Shown in pieces: positions 14,300 to 16,130 of a DNA stretch of 16,130 nt. The translations under genes and the position numbers were made by a program. Origin of the DNA: Bacteroidota bacterium (lineage in GTDB: Bacteria > Bacteroidota > Kryptoniia > Kryptoniales > JAKASW01); NCBI GenBank assembly GCA_021796055.1, contig JAJYOS010000009.1:1-16130 (forward strand), read 5' to 3'. Every line of letters begins with the position of its first letter. Positions within the stretch are counted from its first letter, which is position 1. The notes beneath the pieces are model-generated. The model did no database searches and was not told the origin of the DNA. It was given only the letters and a program-made list of their open reading frames with translations.

Positions 14300-15064
14300 A
14301 TGAAAACTTTCGACTACCTTCTCGACATACGCGAGCGGAAGGGGGCTGGATTCCTGCTTCTCCTGGATCCCGACAAACTTGCCGGAGAGAATCTCGGCGC
14401 GGTTGTCAAACATGCGCAGGATTCAGGCGTCGACGCCTTTCTCGTCGGAAGCAGCCTCATGACACGCGACATTTTTGAGCGATCGTTGAGCGAGATTAAG
14501 AAGTATGCGAAGGTGCCAGTCATCATTTTCCCGGGGAGTCTATTTCAGATTTCGGCCCAGGCGGACGCCATACTGTTTCTGTCCGCGCTCACTTCAAGAA
14601 ACACCGATCTTATCATCGGTAATCATGTGCACGCCTCTCCGCTCATAAGGCAGCATAATCTCGAGACGATATCCACGGCTTATTTGCTGATAGAATCGGG
14701 CAAGTTGACAACGGCGCACTTCATGTCAGATAGCCTTCCGATTCCGCGGGAGAAGGCTGAGATCGCGTGTGCATACTCGCTCGCCGCGGACATGTTCGGC
14801 TTTCAGCTGGTCTATCTGGAAGCGGGCAGCGGCGCACTGGCTCACGTCCCGAAGGAAATGGTCCATGCCGTCTCCAAATCGGTAAGGATGCCGGTGATAG
14901 TCGGCGGCGGAATCAAGGACCCTGGGGCCGCAAGCGAGCTGGCCAGGGCGGGAGCATCTTTCATCGTGACAGGGAATTTTTTTGAAAAGAACGGCAACTC
15001 CGGCAAGCTTGGAGATTTCGCGAATGCCGTCCATTTTAAGCAGACTATACCGACCGTTGTTTAG
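14300..15064 (+). CDS. geranylgeranylglyceryl/heptaprenylglyceryl phosphate synthase
   Basis: The protein is a 254-residue TIM-barrel enzyme of the GGGPS/PcrB family. It joins a polyprenyl diphosphate to sn-glycerol-1-phosphate, forming the first ether bond of archaeal-type lipids. Family marks are LLDPDK (21-26), VGSSLM (49-54), IIFPGS (75-80), a SRN segment (99-101), YLEAGSGA (172-179), VGGGI (201-205) and the phosphate-binding end TGNFFE. The usual SGRN appears as TSRN. Length fits the Bacteroidota-type (group II) enzymes; the prenyl chain length is not readable from sequence. AGGAGG (14291-14296) precedes the ATG by 3 bases, close to alaS, so it is co-transcribed. No G1P dehydrogenase or second prenyltransferase is in the window. 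Confidence 0.9.
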   Translation: MKTFDYLLDIRERKGAGFLLLLDPDKLAGENLGAVVKHAQDSGVDAFLVGSSLMTRDIFERSLSEIKKYAKVPVIIFPGSLFQISAQADAILFLSALTSRNTDLIIGNHVHASPLIRQHNLETISTAYLLIESGKLTTAHFMSDSLPIPREKAEIACAYSLAADMFGFQLVYLEAGSGALAHVPKEMVHAVSKSVRMPVIVGGGIKDPGAASELARAGASFIVTGNFFEKNGNSGKLGDFANAVHFKQTIPTVV

Positions 15065-15093
15065 TCGGTTTTCATATGATCAAAACAGACTGA
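15061..15093 (+). promoter_or_regulatory. stem-loop between the GGGPS gene and gmhA
   Basis: AGTC-g-GTTTT (15063-15072) pairs with AAAAC-a-GACT (15082-15091), giving nine pairs with one internal mismatch and a 9-base loop. The stem begins inside the stop codon of the upstream gene and ends 5 bases before the AAAGGAG (15099-15105) of gmhA. No T-run follows. It could tune gmhA translation or mark an RNA processing site, but short AT-rich stems like this also arise by chance. Confidence 0.3.
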
Positions 15094-15115
15094 CCTTGAA
15101 AGGAGCAGCCATATA

Positions 15116-15700
15116 GTGGTAGATCGCACAAAGTTTATCAGAGAATCTCTTGAAGAAAGTGCGGCAACTAAGAAAGCGATTCTGAATTCGTGTTTTGAAG
15201 ATATATCACGCGCAGTCACGATCGTTAGAGACGCGCTGAAGAAAGATAGTAAGATTCTGTTTTGTGGTAACGGTGGCAGCGCGGCGGACTCGCAGCACAT
15301 AGCTACCGAGTTCACCATCCGCTTGAACCATGATATAAAGAGGAAGGGTCTCCCCGCGATTGCGCTGACCACCGATACTTCGGCGCTCACGGCAGGAGGA
15401 AACGATATTGGCTTTGAAAATACATTCGCGAGGTTGGTGGAAGCGCTGGGCCGGAAGGGGGATGTGCTCGTCGGAATCTCGACAAGCGGAAACTCCTCCA
15501 ACATTCTCCTCGCTGCGGATAAGGCGCATGAGAACGGAATGACGGTGATCGGATTCCTTGGCAAAGACGGCGGAAAGCTGAAAAACAAATGCGATCTGCC
15601 GATTATCGTTCCGTCCGACAACACGCAGAGAATACAGGAAGGGCATATCACGATAGGTCACATTATCTCCGAACTTGTGGAGATGGAACTTTTCGGCTGA
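15116..15700 (+). CDS. gmhA: phosphoheptose isomerase (SIS domain)
   Basis: This 194-residue single-domain SIS protein converts sedoheptulose 7-phosphate to D-glycero-heptose 7-phosphate, the first step toward the ADP-heptose of the LPS inner core. It carries CGNGGSAADSQH (50-61), a SIS-type phosphate loop ISTSGNSSN (121-129) and IQEGHITIGH (173-182). The zinc-site residues of E. coli GmhA (H61, E65, Q172, H180) align with H61, E65, Q174 and H182. The related DiaA, a replication factor, is a possible alternative, but the conserved metal residues favour the isomerase. The GTG start at 15116 has AAAGGAG at 15099-15105, and no ATG lies closer in frame. No other heptose genes are in the window, so the rest of the pathway must be elsewhere. 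Confidence 0.9.
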   Translation: MVDRTKFIRESLEESAATKKAILNSCFEDISRAVTIVRDALKKDSKILFCGNGGSAADSQHIATEFTIRLNHDIKRKGLPAIALTTDTSALTAGGNDIGFENTFARLVEALGRKGDVLVGISTSGNSSNILLAADKAHENGMTVIGFLGKDGGKLKNKCDLPIIVPSDNTQRIQEGHITIGHIISELVEMELFG

Positions 15701-15739
15701 TCGAGGGACAGCAAAAAACGATAAAACGGAAGGTACGTC

Positions 15740-16021
15740 ATGAAACTCAAGAAGCAGGAAATAGACTTAAGAATGTCTAAGCTGCAAGGTTGGCAGCTGT
15801 CAGGCGACACGATTAAAAAGGAGTACAAGTTTAAGGACTTCTCAGAGTCAATGGCATTTGTTGTGAAGATCGCTCTTGAGGCAGAGAAAGTTCAACATCA
15901 CCCGGACATGACCATCGAATACAGCAGGGTGAAGATTGTCCTCACGACCTACAGTGAGGAAGGACTCACCTCGAAGGATTTCGACCTAGCCGAAAAAATA
16001 GACACGTTTGTCGGAGCCTAG
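15740..16021 (+). CDS. pterin-4a-carbinolamine dehydratase family protein
   Basis: The protein is 93 residues, the usual size of the PCD/DCoH family, which dehydrates 4a-hydroxytetrahydrobiopterin after aromatic amino acid hydroxylation or acts in pterin and molybdopterin metabolism. The family segment HHPDMTIEY (53-61) and the end GLTSKDFDLAEKID (75-88) are clear. The third active-site position, normally His or Trp about ten residues after the conserved aromatic residue, is Tyr here (Y71, in LTTYSEEG where LTTH is usual). Activity may be altered. The start is well supported by ACGGAAGG (15726-15733). It lies 39 bases after gmhA and is probably the last gene of the cluster in view. The remaining bases (16022-16130) show no gene or clear terminator. 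Confidence 0.88.
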   Translation: MKLKKQEIDLRMSKLQGWQLSGDTIKKEYKFKDFSESMAFVVKIALEAEKVQHHPDMTIEYSRVKIVLTTYSEEGLTSKDFDLAEKIDTFVGA

Positions 16022-16130
16022 ACTGGGCGCTCCCCGCGGATAAAATTCTTGTTCGCGCATCATATACCTAAGGATCTGCGAAATAAGTCCGTAAGTCACC
16101 GCGGGCGAAGAAAATAAGGATTTACAAGGC

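Overview
The window looks like a chromosomal segment of a bacterium of the FCB group, most likely an Ignavibacteria/Kryptonia-like lineage near Bacteroidota and Chlorobiota. Two genes support this. The large secreted pectinesterase ends in a type IX secretion (Por) sorting domain beginning FALFQNYPNPFNPTT, a form typical of these lineages. There is also a bacterial geranylgeranylglyceryl-phosphate-synthase-like gene, which recurs in the FCB group. Base composition is moderate and looks even by eye. I see no insertion sequence, phage gene, tRNA, rRNA or CRISPR array. The placement is an inference from gene content; no marker phylogeny was possible.

Layout, left to right. Positions 1-809 hold a PspC-domain protein and a six-helix membrane protein that overlaps it by one base. 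Positions 918-2198 encode an MFS transporter behind a leader with competing inverted repeats. Positions 2272-5421 form a tightly overlapping signalling operon: a LytS/YehU-type histidine kinase, a second kinase paralogue that has lost its phospho-acceptor His and key ATP-site residues, and a LytTR response regulator. Positions 5680-9021 encode a 1113-residue multidomain secreted pectinesterase, ended by a strong intrinsic terminator. On the minus strand, 11124 down to 9169, lie a multi-pass membrane protein and a CPBP (CAAX-like) protease, probably co-transcribed. From about 11335 to 16021 a plus-strand cluster runs clpS, alaS, the GGGP-synthase-like gene, gmhA and a pterin-carbinolamine dehydratase.

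How the parts may work together. The first pair suggests envelope-stress functions. The kinase/pseudokinase/LytTR operon is flanked by a transporter upstream and a secreted polysaccharide esterase downstream; either could be a target, but no binding site proves this. The clpS-to-PCD cluster mixes protein quality control, translation, lipid, LPS-sugar and cofactor genes, so it looks like a housekeeping cluster rather than one pathway.

The most unusual item is the tandem active kinase and degenerate kinase sharing one LytTR regulator. Next come the pectinesterase's duplicated N-terminal module of unknown function, the archaeal-type lipid enzyme, and the His-to-Tyr change in the pterin dehydratase. 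Nothing here is proven to be a new system; the kinase pair is the best candidate.
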